Shown here: in pieces, positions 30,828-43,500 of the stretch
How positions within the stretch are numbered: position 1 is the stretch's first letter
Layout: each line of letters starts with the position of its first letter
DNA from: Mangifera indica
Lineage: Eukaryota > Streptophyta > Magnoliopsida > Sapindales > Anacardiaceae
DNA: 64,000 bases
NCBI RefSeq assembly: GCF_011075055.1
Contig: NC_058153.1
Coordinates: 2,418,001-2,482,000 of the forward strand
Direction of reading: 5' to 3'
Translations under genes and position numbers: made by a program
The notes under the pieces: model-generated
Seen by the model: the letters and a program-made list of their open reading frames with translations, nothing else
Databases searched by the model: none
Told to the model about the DNA's origin: nothing

Positions 30828-31216
30828 CTACTCAAATGCGTCGTCATCATCCTCAGGAAGAGGCTGACTAGCTGCTGCAGCAAGCTCGGCTTCATGCCTA
30901 AGGTAAACAAAAAAATAAGTATCAGGCAAAAGAAATTAACAACATTAAATTATGCTTGAGGGGAGTGGCCACAAATTGTTCAGACTGAAGAGAAGAATCC
31001 TTAAATTCCAAACTAAGTGATTGCAAGCATAAAGATTAAGTTCTCTTACGGTTGCTGTGCAGCCAACTCTATGTGTACTTCTAGGGGAGCAACAGCAGGA
31101 GACTCGACAATCTTTCTGTTTATCCACCAAAGGAGAATTCCAACCTTTAAAACAAGCAACAGGACGGTGAAAGAGATGACAAGCAGCTTGAACCAGTTGA
31201 AGAGCTGCTCCTCCAT
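30828..31216 (-). CDS. Chimeric one-helix membrane/Ran C-terminal tail gene, copy 2 (intact ORF)
   Basis: Two exons, 31216-31050 and 30897-30828 (GTAAGAG donor, CTAAG-type acceptor), give 78 aa. Residues 1-35 start MEEQLFNWFK, contain one strongly hydrophobic run (LLVISFTVLLLVLKVGILLW) and end in WINRK, a positive flank predicting one membrane helix. Residues 36-78 are the plant Ran C-terminus: VESPAVAP, EVHIELAAQQ, HEAELAAAASQPLPEDDDDA and FE-stop, with the Ran intron kept at the same place. The fusion falls inside a Ran exon. The G domain is absent, so there is no GTP binding. In Ran the acidic tail contacts the switch region and is displaced on importin/RanBP binding; a membrane-tethered tail is an intriguing but untested idea. 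The ATG context (CTAAGATGG) is favourable. It could also be a non-expressed relic. Confidence 0.5.
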
Positions 31217-31469
31217 CTTAGATAGCAAGCGAGAGACGAGATATATCTTGTTTTGCAAATGCTGGTGTACCTGTGGCTTTTTATGCTGGTGTTACCTGTT
31301 GGTTTTTATGCGGACGAGCAGGGAGAAAAGAGGAAGAAATTTTCGAGAAAAGTGTGGCAAACCGCGTTTTGGACTGCATTCCCCCCTGCCCCACCTCTCT
31401 CCCAACCCTGGCCCCTGCCCTGCCCCACTTCTTCCCCAACCCCGCCCGGCCCCCTACATTTTGCTTTGT

Positions 31470-33050
31470 AAAGTTTAACCCCTAAGATTTTTTCCTCTTC
31501 TCTCCGATGACAATTCTTCATCTCCAAACCGTCGATCATCCTCCATCCTACTTACCTCTCCCTCTTAGCGTCTCTCCAACCACCAATAGATAAAAATTAT
31601 CTGAAAATCTAGACAAAAATCTTTTGAAAAAAATTGTTTAGATTTTCAAATGATTTTTGTTAATTGATAGTCAGAAAAAGGCCAAAAGAGAGATAAGATA
31701 AAAGAGAGGATGGGCAATAGTTAAAGATAACAGATCCTTACTAAAAAAAAGAGAAAAAAAAACTTATGAAAAAATTATTATTTTTTAAGTTTTAAATAGA
31801 AAAAAATTATGATTCTTTAAATTTGAAAAAAGAAAATATGATAAAATTTTAATTTTTTAAAACTTTTTTATAAATAATAATTTTATCTTTAATTTTTATT
31901 AAAACTTTTAATAAAAATTATCTCATAAATAAATATAGTATTTTTAAAAGTTAAAGGAATGACTTTGAGAACCTTTTGCCTTTATGCTTGGAACTCGAAT
32001 TAGGATTGTCAAACCGAAGTAGTGGCGCGTTTTGTATGGGCTTGCGTTGACTGCAGAACGAAAAATATTAATAATAATGTAATCAAGGAAATGATCCTGC
32101 ATGTGGATTTGATATAATAATTGATTGATACATTATCATCTTTACAAATATTATAAATATTCTTAAAAAATTTAAAATTTTTTATATGTATTTTTATTAT
32201 ATTATTAATTTTTTAAAAAAATATATCAATTTGTATTAATAATAGGTATCATATTATATGATATGTATCGTATAATACATTTATTATATCGTATTAATTT
32301 GATATATCTCATGATACATATCATTTTTTATTTATATTATATTATATCATAAAATATGTATCATATGTCAAATAATACTCATAACTAGTAAAACACTTGA
32401 ATCATGATTGATCAAATAAGCATGAAAGGTGTAAATTTTTAAATGAAATCGAATTACCATCTTCACAATATATAATAATTATTTTATAATTTAATGAATC
32501 TAGTAAAACTTTAAATCATGTTCAACAAAACCAACATTCTTCTCTCTCTCCTCTGTATATTTATATATAAAGCAACATTGCAGGATTTTAGATGAGGGTA
32601 GAGGCTAATTCATTTCTTAAAAAATTAGCTTGAGGTGGAACATGTCAAAAATCTCTTTTTAATTCAAAATTTTTTATTATTATCTTACAACCTTGACAAA
32701 TCAACTACAGCCACGTGTTACCCAATCAACTACAGACCCCTCCCCCTCCCTCTCCCCCTCCCCTGCTAGTTTACTATAGTACCTTGAAAGCTGAGTATAA
32801 AAACAAGTCATACATGTTAAATCCCATAAGTAGAAGTTAAAGAAATAGAGCATGCAGGCGAATGTGATGAGAAGATGAAGATGATGGGAAAAACAAGTGA
32901 AGTAGGGATGAAAGAGAAAAGGGAAATTAGGGGGTTGAAAGATGGGGATAGACAAAAACATTTGCTTAGTATCCTCCCATCTATGCCTTCTGATATTTAT
33001 GGTTAAACACATGGTACTATTGCAAAACATGTCTTGTTCCAAGTTTACAT
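31470..33050. other. AT-rich intergenic with transposon remnants
   Basis: 31480-31960 matches 2190-2640. 32000-32640 is AT-rich simple sequence resembling the 4200-4500 spacer. 32720-32765 is a short C/T-rich CTCCCCCTCCC run. No supported gene. Confidence 0.5.
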
Positions 33051-33053
33051 TAA

Positions 33054-33790
33054 GGCCAAAAGACTATTTTCCACTCAAGTTTTAGGCTCTTTTCAAAAAT
33101 ACATCAATAATGTTTTAAAAACTTAAACACTTATTTATGCACTTAACTCCGTTTAGAATTTTTTATTAAAGACAAAAGTAAAAATCGTTAGTTTATCATT
33201 AAACTTTAAAAATTTATATCATTTCTCTTCTTAGTTTTAAAAAATAATATTTTTCTTTATTATTAAATTTTAAAAAGTTGCATTCCCTTTTTAGGGTTTG
33301 AATTTTTCAGGCAAACCTCTCTTTCTTCAGCAATCAACACCCTCTGGCGGTCTCTCTCCCTTCTTCCAGTCTAAAATCATGTTAGGATCAATCTAAGATG
33401 ATTATTATATGATTTGTTTTTGAAATTGCATTGAATTGAACCCTAAATTGACAAAATCAAAGCCAAAATTGTATAAAAAATAGTTATTAACGAAGATGAA
33501 ATTATTTTTGTCTAAAGAAGATGCTAAAAAGGGTGAGAGTGAGAGAATTAATTGGTGACAATACCGAAAAAAAAAAGAGTGAAAAGAAAAAAACTCAAAG
33601 AGAAAATATAATATTTCAAAATTTAATCATAAAAGAAATTATTAGTTTTCTAAACCTATGAGAGAAATGAATAATATTAACTGGTTTCATTAATTTTAAC
33701 AACCCACAAGTGAGTTTTTGGATTTTCAATATTTATCAAATGTTAGTTTGAAAATGAAATAAACTTTGGGTTGGAATAAGTTCTTTGGCC
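33054..33790. mobile_element. Diverged copy of the GGCCAAAGGACTATTT element
   Basis: Starts GGCCAAAAGACTATTTTCCAC and ends TTCTTTGGCC (inverted match). No target duplication is recognisable (TTACATTAA versus TTCATTTGG), consistent with age. Non-coding. Confidence 0.65.
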
Positions 33791-34336
33791 TTCATTTGGT
33801 ATATTTAAGGTTTGTAAATATTTTTCTACCTCATCTTCCATCTGTCTATCTTTTCTTTTGGAAACATTAAGAGGAAAAAAATATATATATTTACCTATTT
33901 TGAATATATAAAAGAGTATATATTTATGTTCGTTATAATGTGATTAATTGTTATTTTATTTTTAATTTAAAATAATTTAATCGTAAATAATATATATAAG
34001 TATTTATTTAAAATAGATATATATAATTTTATTTAAAAAATAAATAGAGATGATTCAACAAATATGCCCATTGGCAACTTGAAGAGTCTTGCTTTTTCCA
34101 TTCTCAGATCTTGACCATTAACTGTGCTTTAAGTCTTACAAACTTCTGGGGATCCAACGGTTGCTAAAGTGTGGTATACGTCAAAGGTATCTTTATATTA
34201 AACATAACATTAAAAAAACAACAAAAATTACAAGTTATTTAACATAATCATATCATCTTCTGCCACGTAGCCGACTAAACCATACATCATACACAACCTT
34301 ACACATCATAAAACCATATTTTATCAACGGTCCTGG

Positions 34337-34399
34337 CTACTCCTATTGAACCTTGAAATCGGAAGCGAGGCGAGAGGCGAGAGGCGATGGCTGAGTGAA
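34337..34399 (-). pseudogene. 3' fragment of the small conserved gene (unit B)
   Basis: Orphan tail equivalent to 3180-3236, with an extra 8-bp duplication (GAGGCGAG) that shifts the frame. It lies about 2.2 kb left of the fuller, also broken, copy at 36566-36865. Confidence 0.6.
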
Positions 34400-35278
34400 A
34401 ATGTAACCCTGAGTAAACGCCCAGTCTAGCCTTAAGGAAGGGCGAGCCCCAGCCGCATCAGGCCTAGGAGGATGGGCTCGGGTTGAGTGCCAAGGGCTTC
34501 GTCCCTTGGATTAGGCTTTGTGCCTAGTCCCAAGGACTGAGCCCAATGGTTAAAAAATTATAAAAATACCAACTTACCTCTTAATGATCAATTCTTTTAA
34601 ATATATTATTCAAACTCGTCCATTCTTTACAAAACATTCTTATCTTCTTTCTCCTACTGCATTCTTACTATCAAACTTTTCCTGATATCATCATCTTTTT
34701 CTCAAATTATATTTATTAACTCAAAATTTTCACTTCATTAATATTAGTAATTATTTATATTATCACAATCTCATATTATTTTATATTTTATTTTTTTAAT
34801 CCAAATTTATAATGAATTTCCAAAATTTTGGAGTTAGAGGATCATCATCTTCTTCTGATCTTGATGGCAATGATCATGGGAGTTGAATCATGTGTCATAT
34901 TGTATATCAAAAATTTAATTTTATACCTCATGTATTAAGTATTGTATATATAATACAACTTTTAATAAATAAAATAATAAAAATATTAATAAAAAATCTA
35001 ATTACCACGTTAACATTTTAAAAACTATTAAAAATACCTTTAAAAATTAAAAATTTTTCATATACATTTTTTAAGTGTATTAATCTATATCGATAATATA
35101 TATCATATCGTAAAATATACATTATATAGTATAATATGTTTATTTTATCATATTAATTTAATATACTTTATAATATATATTATTTTATATCTATATTATA
35201 TATATATATATCATATAAGTAAGTTCTTGATAAGTATGATAATGATTATTATGCTAACTCTTCCCCCAAAGGGTACAT

Positions 35279-35530
35279 ATGAATACGTCCAAACCATCTA
35301 TTGAGTATTTGGGCCACATCCTGAGTCGTATCGGGTGGCTCCCTAATCAAGCCGTGGACAACCAGCCCCTACTCAAGGCTTCAGCGATCATTGACACCCA
35401 CCGGAACAAACACGGGAAGACAATCCTCCTGACCCAATGGGACGGTTGTCACAAGGCCGCAACGGGCTACCAGTCGAGGACGCATCAAGAGAAGGCTTGG
35501 AATAACTGCAACAAGAGTTTCCAAAAGTGA
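35279..35530 (+). other. Possible gypsy reverse transcriptase scrap (unit B)
   Basis: Open 83 codons starting MNTSKPSIEYLGHILSRIGW; equivalent of 4560-4745, but with the additional PLLKASAIIDTHRNKHGK segment lost in A. Only the EYLGHILS motif is suggestive. Confidence 0.25.
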
Positions 35531-36565
35531 AAGTCCCTGTGGCTGCTCATTACCTAGAATAAAGGAGCCCATTCATTACAGCCACTTCATCGGATGGTAT
35601 TTTAGCAGTCAACTGACAACTGCATCTTATCAGGATGAGCCAATGGTAGTAGGGAAAGAGATAATGTTGGAAAATCTTAAACATGTCATTATGTAAATTC
35701 TGAAATTCTGTAAAACAGTAATACATACCCGAATTCAATTCTGTTCACATCTTGATGATACAAATGTGTTTCGAGGATTTGACAAATGTTATTTTCACGA
35801 CTCCATTTACTCAAGTATTGCATTTTGAATTCTATATCTGGAAGACTATCTTTTTTATTTTTGTGTGTGCATATTGGGAGAATTAGAGAAAACTTCTGCT
35901 TTTCGTATTTTATGCATTGGTCTTCTTCAAGGAGTGCAGGAGTTGGAACATATTTTAACGTCCCAGTTGCCATCTCAACTTTCAGTTAACTGCTCATTGA
36001 CAATTAACTACAAACGAATCGAATCGACTCAGTTATAAGCGGACCTGACCTAATAGATAATCTACATTTTCTGAGGAGGAATCCTTAAAAATGAGAATTG
36101 TAATGCAGATAATGAGTCAAGGAAAAATACAAATTGAACTAAAAACAAAATCGATCGTCTAGATATTTAAATTGATTGAACTGTTTACCTCCAGGACCAC
36201 TATCACTATTTCCTCGCGCTTTTCATGCATCCAGCTTTCATTCTCAGAACCTTTCACAATCCCCTGCTTCTGAATTTTCCACAATTGAACAGAGAAAATT
36301 GCTGTACAAGAGGCAATTACTTCCCCATTGAAAATAAATAAACCAAACTTCTTCCACCACCTTGACTAATTCCAAAATATATACTTTTTTATATATTTAA
36401 AAAATAAATATACATAATATTACTCAAAACCAAAACAACAATAATTGCAAGTTATTTAACATAATCATATCATCTTCTTCCGCGTAACCAACTAAACCAT
36501 ACATCATTTCCCTAAAACACCCCCTTACTCATCCTTATACATAATAAAATTATATTTCATCAACG

Positions 36566-36865
36566 CTACTCCGATTGAACCTTGAAATCGGAAGCGAGGC
36601 GAGAGGCGATGGCTGAGTGATACATGACGTCATGACAAAACCGGCGTGAACCGAGAAGGCTTCATAGATCTCAACTCAAGAGCAGATTCCGACTGATCCG
36701 TTTTACCGTTGGAGTCAATGTAGTCGGTTCGGAGCACCAGCCAAAGAGCGGGGTCCACCAGTTGGATGAAGCACTCCTCTGTTTGCTGGAATCAGGTTGT
36801 CGGGGAGCCGATGATGCACAGACTTGGATTCCGGCAGGCCTGAAAGAAAGGAGATTGGTAGCCAT
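36566..36865 (-). pseudogene. Small conserved plant gene, unit B copy (broken)
   Basis: Starts like the unit A gene (MATNLLSFRPAGIQVCASSA, NWWTPLFGW) but a 1-nt deletion (GGG to GG near 36725) shifts the frame after CSEP. A net 53-bp deletion near 36634 removes most of the CFTEKKAKQLRMM-coding part. The C-terminal codons (HSAIASRLASDF) remain in the DNA. Unit A keeps the intact version. Confidence 0.8.
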
Positions 36866-38027
36866 ATGTAATTTTGTATGTGTTTATAAGAAAGAGGAGA
36901 AAGCAGAGTTGAGAATTGATGTGTTACAAAAATAGAGAGAGATTGAAAGGAGATTAGATTAGAAATGGAAGTAAACAGTTCATTGGGGTTAGTCCTTTTA
37001 AGGAAATGGCGATGGGACTGAGAGGGAAAAATTAAAAAAGGCAAATCGACAAGAGGATAAGGTTGGGCAAGTGGTGGGGTTACTAATTGAACTTCTTAAG
37101 ATCCTTTTTTACCGGCTATTCCGGTTTCTTCTACTTGTGTATGATTAAAGGTGGGTCTGGTTTTTTTATGCGTGTGGGACTAGGTTAAGTAATTTGTCGG
37201 AATTTAGAGGGAAATCAGACATAAGTTTCGAATGGAAATTAAAGTCCCTATATCCGAGAATGATAGATTAAGTGGTAATAAATGGGTGCATTATTGGATA
37301 TAAAGTTTATCTACTTAATATAATTAATTTAATAAAATTAATTTGATTTTAAAAAATAAATGAATTTGAACAGAGTTTTTTATTATAAAGAAAAAAATTA
37401 AATCACTTTTGTACATATTTAGCAAAATGGATGGATTATCCATTTAAAAATGGATATAGATGTTAGATTCTTTTACTCATACTCATAGATAATGCATTTT
37501 TGTAGGTGGGTTGGATGTCTGCGGGTTATCCCTTTTTCTTTTCTATTCATTTTCTTTTTTTTCTTCAATATTAAATTAATAACACATCCAACATAAATTT
37601 TACTTTTTTTTAATATAAAATAAACTCAAATTTATCATTAAATTAAAGAATTTATTGCGTTAAAAATAAATTTAAATAATATAAGCAATAAATATTTTGT
37701 TATAAATATTTATTTTGTGTTTAATATTAAAATTTATAAAAATATTTGTATAATTTAAGATAAATTTTTGTTTCTTTACAAAATATTTATGTATTTAAAG
37801 AGAAAAAAATTATAAATTATAAATTAAATTAATTAAAACATTAAAAATAAAAAAGAAATAATAAAAAATTAAAATTAACAGATGCCCCGTATTCGTAAGG
37901 TCGAGTATGGGTTTTATAAATTATTACACGTATGAATCAATTTGTTTTTCACTCATACCCACTTTATCTATATCCGAATCGATTGGCCCACACTCGATGT
38001 GATTTGCCTACTCTTGTATGCACACCC

Positions 38028-38589
38028 TAGAGATGGCAACGGGGAGGGGATCTCAATCCCCGTCCCCGTCCCCGTAGGGGATATCAATCTTCATCCCCGC
38101 TACGGGGATGAAAGTGATTCCCCGTCCCCTCCCTGCAAAGAAAAATCCCCTCCCCGTCCCCATGGGGAAAAATCCCCTCTCGTACCCGTAAAAAAAATAT
38201 ATTTTTTTTACCTTGTAAATAAATATAAATATATTAAATAACAAAATTAAAATTAATTTACTATTTCAAATATCATAAATATAATATATTAGCTCATTTA
38301 ATATGCGCAACAAAAATCTAAATAAATTTGAAAAACATAAATAATTTAAAACTATAAAAATATATTAGTATTTTAAATAAATATATTAATATAAAGGGAC
38401 GGGGATAGAGGCGGGGAGGGGAAGGGTCGGGGCAGGGAGGGGACACATGTATCCCCATCCCCGGCCCGTCTCCGATTATGAAGATTTTTTTCATCTCTGT
38501 CCCCTTTCTGTTTCTATCGAGGAATCTCCTTCCTGCTAGAGTCGGGAAGGATCAAAACCCCTAAAATCGAGCTCAAATTATCATCCCTA
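38028..38589. mobile_element. hAT-type MITE with 8-bp target duplication
   Basis: 562-bp insertion present only in unit B. Termini are TAGAGATGGCAA and TTATCATCCCTA (imperfect inverted repeats). GCACACCC flanks it at 38020-38027 and 38590-38597; unit A has one GTGCACCC near 7650. Subterminal GGGGA/TCCCC-rich stretches are typical of this plant hAT MITE class. Internal ORFs are fortuitous. Confidence 0.9.
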
Positions 38590-38639
38590 GCACACCCACT
38601 TACTAATAAATCACTTTTATTACAGTTGGAAATGATAAA

Positions 38640-39800
38640 TAGAACTGTTACATAAACTGAAAGCAAAAGTAAGAGAAGTACAGCCACTCTCTTACTTTAA
38701 TGTCACTAAATTTGAAGCAAAGCCTAGGATTACGTAATATCCCACCATCACAAAAGGACTTCATTAGCATAAGATAAGAACTTAAATAATAATAAACTAA
38801 AATGGCTGTAAAATTGGGAGGATAAAGTAGACATTCCTGGCATGTGTTTTAGCTTGACTAAAGCCTTCATACTTTAAAGGTTTACCGAAGATGTCGGCCA
38901 CTTGGTTTTCAGACTTGTAATTCGTTAACTCAATCTCTCCTTTGTTAACTTGATCTCTCAGAAAATGGAAGCTTGTGTCAATTATGAAACTAGAATGCTT
39001 GACCTATACTTGAAGCTGCAACTATATGCTTTGCTTCACAAGTCGAGAGTGTTGCTCTATCAACAATTTTGTTCTAACCTCCATAGAGTTGTCGTAAGAT
39101 TATAGTCATGCATACCAAACATTTTTAAAATATCTATAGCATGCCTCGTTTGGAAAATAAATATCCTACCTTTCTCTTTGAATTACTTCCATGCTTAAAA
39201 AATATGACATTAAACCAAAATTTCTCATTTCAAACTCTTGTATCATGAACTTCTTGAAATCTTCAATCATTATAGGATTATTTTTGGTAAAGATTAAGTC
39301 ATCAACGTAATATATTACCAAAATCATTAAACTTCACATTCGAAATATATTAAGATGGGCATTTTTTTATTTAATCTTATTGAAGGAGTTACTACATATT
39401 CTATGCTCTTGGTGCCTATTAATGTTTTCTTCAATTTATACCGTATATCTTCTCTTCCCTTCTTCATGAATCCTCATAGTTACTTGACAAACACTTCTTT
39501 GTCAAGTGGGTCATTTAGAAAAGTTGAATTCACATCCATTTAATAGATTTTTCATTAAGAAAATACCTCTTGATAATCATAGTTAGGTCGTTGCTCAAAT
39601 CTTTGTTTCATCAATTTTATTTTATATTTCTCAGTCTCACTATTTGACTTATCTTTATCTTGAAAACCCACATCACATCAATAAACTAGTAACCTAGCAA
39701 AATATCAGTTACTCTTATGTATCACTTCTTTAATTTAAAAAAACGAACAATTTTTTCACCCGTATGTTAATTTTTTTTATAAAATTATTAAAAAGACAAA
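38640..39800 (-). mobile_element. Degraded Ty1/copia remnant
   Basis: Minus strand shows, in broken frames, the reverse transcriptase catalytic region (YYVDDLIFTKNNPIMIEDFK around 39320-39250, then FEMRNFGLMSYFL) and the RNase H end (HFLRDQVNKGEIELTNYKSE, then NQVADIFGKPLK around 38990-38870). Multiple stops are present. Unit A retains only the RNase H end (7680-8060). Confidence 0.75.
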
Positions 39801-40302
39801 AAATCTCTCAAGCTAAATTTTTTGTACCCTAAATTTATAAAATTGTATATGATGATTTGGATATCTACTTATCGATTATTTAAATACGAAAGCAAATTAG
39901 AATAGTATATCTAAAAATCTTCAATTTTACATTATTTTTCACTTAGTTATATTCTGAAATCGCTCAATATCTTTATTGTATATTGTATGACAACTTGGAT
40001 AATTTAATGTATCCAAAATCTTAATTATTATTTTGAATATAACTTGGTTATTTTATCAAAATCTTATATATCTTTTCACATGAAAATATATATCCAAAAT
40101 CTTATATTCTTTTTTTTTAATATAACTTAGTAATTTGAAGGGACACAAAAAAAAAAAAACAATGATGAGGCACAATTGCAAGTAACTTACACAAAATTAA
40201 ATAATTATATTATACAACGGCAGACTAGGGACACTGTCCAAAAGAACTGAGAGAAACAAACATGATTGTGTGTAATGCTCAGAAGTTAGAAGTCAGAAGC
40301 CT

Positions 40303-40309
40303 TATAAAT
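40303..40309 (+). promoter_or_regulatory. Putative TATA box of AKT1 (copy B)
   Basis: TATAAAT in the same context as copy A, about 245 bp before the start codon. Confidence 0.45.
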
Positions 40310-40361
40310 GGCGTGGGCGAAGTTTATATATAGTAGAAGAAGAACGAGAACGCCACCACGG

Positions 40362-40418
40362 ATGAGGGAGGAAGAGGATATATATCAAATATTTAAGAAT
40401 TTAGTGTTGAAGATTTAG
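40362..40418 (+). other. Upstream ORF in AKT1 leader (copy B)
   Basis: 18-codon ORF MREEEDIYQIFKNLVLKI, TAG at 40416-40418, conserved with copy A. The earlier upstream ATG of copy A is ATA here. Confidence 0.35.
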
Positions 40419-40549
40419 ATCATTTGTGTGAATATTCTCTATATTTCCTCTTCCTATTATCACAACATTGCACGATATAAATTAGGAATTTACTGATTCT
40501 GTTTTGAAATTCATTCATAATCGATATACAAATACAGGCAGTGCTAACA

Positions 40550-43500
40550 ATGGCGAGCCAGAGAAACAAAAGTGTGTTTAGAGTTTCAGTCTGCGGCCAA
40601 GAAAATATAGAGCAGTTGTCAAGAGATGGCAGCCAATACAGTTTGTCAACCGGCGTTATTCCGTCGCTTGGAGCAAGAAGCAACCGGAGAGTCAAGCTCA
40701 GAAAATTTATTATTTCGCCTTGCGATCGTCGTTACAGGTGTTTCTTTCTTCTTTGTTTATTAAGATTTAAGTCTTTCCTTGTTGGCTTATTCGTCATAAT
40801 TGTTTTCTATAAATATATTCTTTTTCCCTTATTTGGAGGTTTCGGAAAAAATGGCATTGAGCCGACTGAAGCGTTGTTTTCAACCCAAACAGCATTACAG
40901 TTTTCAAATCCATTCTAACTAATGAGTACTGTTATTGTTTGTGGTTAAAGTTTTATTGTTAGATAACTCAGCTCTTTCTTTTGACTCCTTTTGCTAAAAA
41001 TACGATAGATTCAAATCAAATTAATTTAAATTTTAGTATTAATTTAATTTGAATTAAAGGATTTTTATATTATCGAGTTCAAGTTCAAATTGGCGCGGCT
41101 TGATTCATTAAGTTTGTAAGTTTAGAAAAATTCAATTCAAATTGATTAAAATGATTTTTTTTATCAACATGTATTAAAATAATATCATTTTGACCAAATT
41201 TAATTTGAATATAGGATTGAGTTAAAAGTCTGTATAAGTTTGACTCATAACTGTAATCAAATTCGAGTTAAACTTGTACTCAACTCTTTTTAAATTGAAT
41301 CAAATTTGAACTTAACCTTTTCAAATTGAATCAAATTTGAATTAATATCAATTCAATTCAAATTCATCCCATCTAGGAGGTATTCTTAAAGAACTTGAGC
41401 AGCTGCATTATTTATTTTTTTATTTTATTGATACGTATCTGTTTGTTTTTTTTTTTTCCTTTTAAAACACTTCCTGCATTCCTGCTTTTTAGTTCTTTGT
41501 AGTTTTCTTAATCTTTTACAGAGAACAATTATATTGAAAGAATTAATTTGATGAAAATTGCTAATAAGAATGAAGAAAAAGTTTTAAATTGAGTTATATT
41601 CCCCCTTCAATCATGATTAATTGATTATAGAGACAAATTAGTTGCAGCAAAATTTAAATTCTTGTTTTTTGCAACTATAGTTGTTTGCAAGGCTGCTAAG
41701 AGCTATACTAAAAAGGAACACCTTTTTGCTAAAAATAGTCTGATTTCAACTGAGTCTTGCAGGATATGGGAGAATTTTCTTGTCCTTCTGGTTATCTACA
41801 CTGCTTGGGCGTCGCCATTTGAATTTGGGTTCCTTCAAAAGCCAGAGAAAGCACTTTCCATCACTGATAACGTTGTTAATGGATTCTTTGCCGTCGATAT
41901 TGTTCTCACCTTCTTCGTAGCTTACCTCGACAAAGCCACCTACCTGCTTGTCGATAGTCCAAAGAAGATTGCTTGGAAATATACAAGCTCCTGGTTTCTC
42001 TTGGATGTCATATCTACAATCCCATCTGAACTCGCTTACAAAATCTCTGCTAAACCTCTCCAATATTATGGCTTTTTCAGCATGCTTCGCCTTTGGCGTC
42101 TCAGAAGAGTTAGTGCCCTGTTTTCCAGGTATGACTTTTTTTTTTTTTTGAGATATAATTTGATTTAGATGACTTAGCTTTAATACTATTTATTTATTGG
42201 AACAGATTGGAGAAAGACAAGAACTACAATTATTTTTGGGTTCGATGCTGTAAACTTACTTTTGTAAGCCCTAGAAAACTTCTTTGGATTATGTCTCTGT
42301 GGAAGAAATGCAGTTTGTTAGTTTTATTAGCCCTCATTAAGTATAGGACTCTCATGGTAGGTCACCTTGTTTGCGGTGCATTGTGCTGGATGCTTCTATT
42401 ATCTCATTGCCGCACGTTACCATAATCCTCACAGAACCTGGATTGCAGCAACCCTGGGAGACAACTTCATTGCAAAGAGCATTTGGAGTCGGTATGTGAC
42501 TTCAATCTACTGGTCTATCACTACACTAACAACTGTTGGCTATGGGGATTTGCATCCATTTAATGCAAGGGAGATGATCTTTGACATCTTCTTTATGCTC
42601 TTCAATCTTGGATTGACTGCATATCTGATTGGTAACATGACCAACTTGGTTGTCCATGGAACTAGTCGAACCAGAAGATTTGTGAGTTTGATTCTTGTTG
42701 TTTTATTTTTGTAAGTTGATTGCTTACATCGGGTGAAGATCCTGACGTTGCTGGTTCTGTTAGAATGCTAAGTGCTGTTTCTCTTTTTGTTTGTAATTTA
42801 AATTATCAGAGAGACACCATTCAAGCTGCTTCAAGTTTTGCTCAGAGGAACCATTTGCCACATCACCTACAAGATCAGATGCTGGCACATTTGTGTTTGA
42901 AGTACAGGACTGATTCTGAGGGACTCCAGCAGCAAGAGACTCTTGATTCTCTTCCTAAAGCCATCCGATCAAGCATTTCACATTATCTTTTTTACTCTCT
43001 CATGGACAAGGTGTACTTATTTCGTGGGGTTTCCAATGACTTGCTTTTCCAGCTGGTCTCAGAGATGAAGGCTGAGTATTTTCCACCAAAAGAAGATGTC
43101 ATTTTGCAAAATGAAGCACCAACAGACTTCTACATTCTTGTCACCGGGGCTGTGGTAGTTGCTGAACTTAACTGTACATTTTTTTTTTCTTTATTTATTC
43201 ACCTTAAGTTGAAAATTGGCTGCATTCTGCCAATAACAGGAATGAATTGCATTTACATTGAGATTTTCATTATGTTCAACATTTTAAATAATGGAAGCTA
43301 ATGTTATGAATTCATCTACAGGATCTATTGATTCTCAAAAATGGAACTGAACAGGCAAGAATTATTTTTTAAACCACTAAGGAGGCCAGTTTATTAATAC
43401 AAGGGTCTCTTGTGGATTGAAAAGCCCTTTTGTCCATAATGAAAAATATGATAGCTGAATCATGTTAAATAACTGCAGATTATTGGGGAGGCTAAAGCTG

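Noticed and set aside
32701..33042. 113-aa minus-strand ORF
   Set aside because: Contains a CT-rich low-complexity run and partly overlaps transposon-flanking DNA; no domain or conservation in the window.
37942..38244. ORFs on both strands with Pro/Val or Gly/Arg-rich repeats
   Set aside because: They arise from the C/G-rich subterminal region of the hAT MITE.
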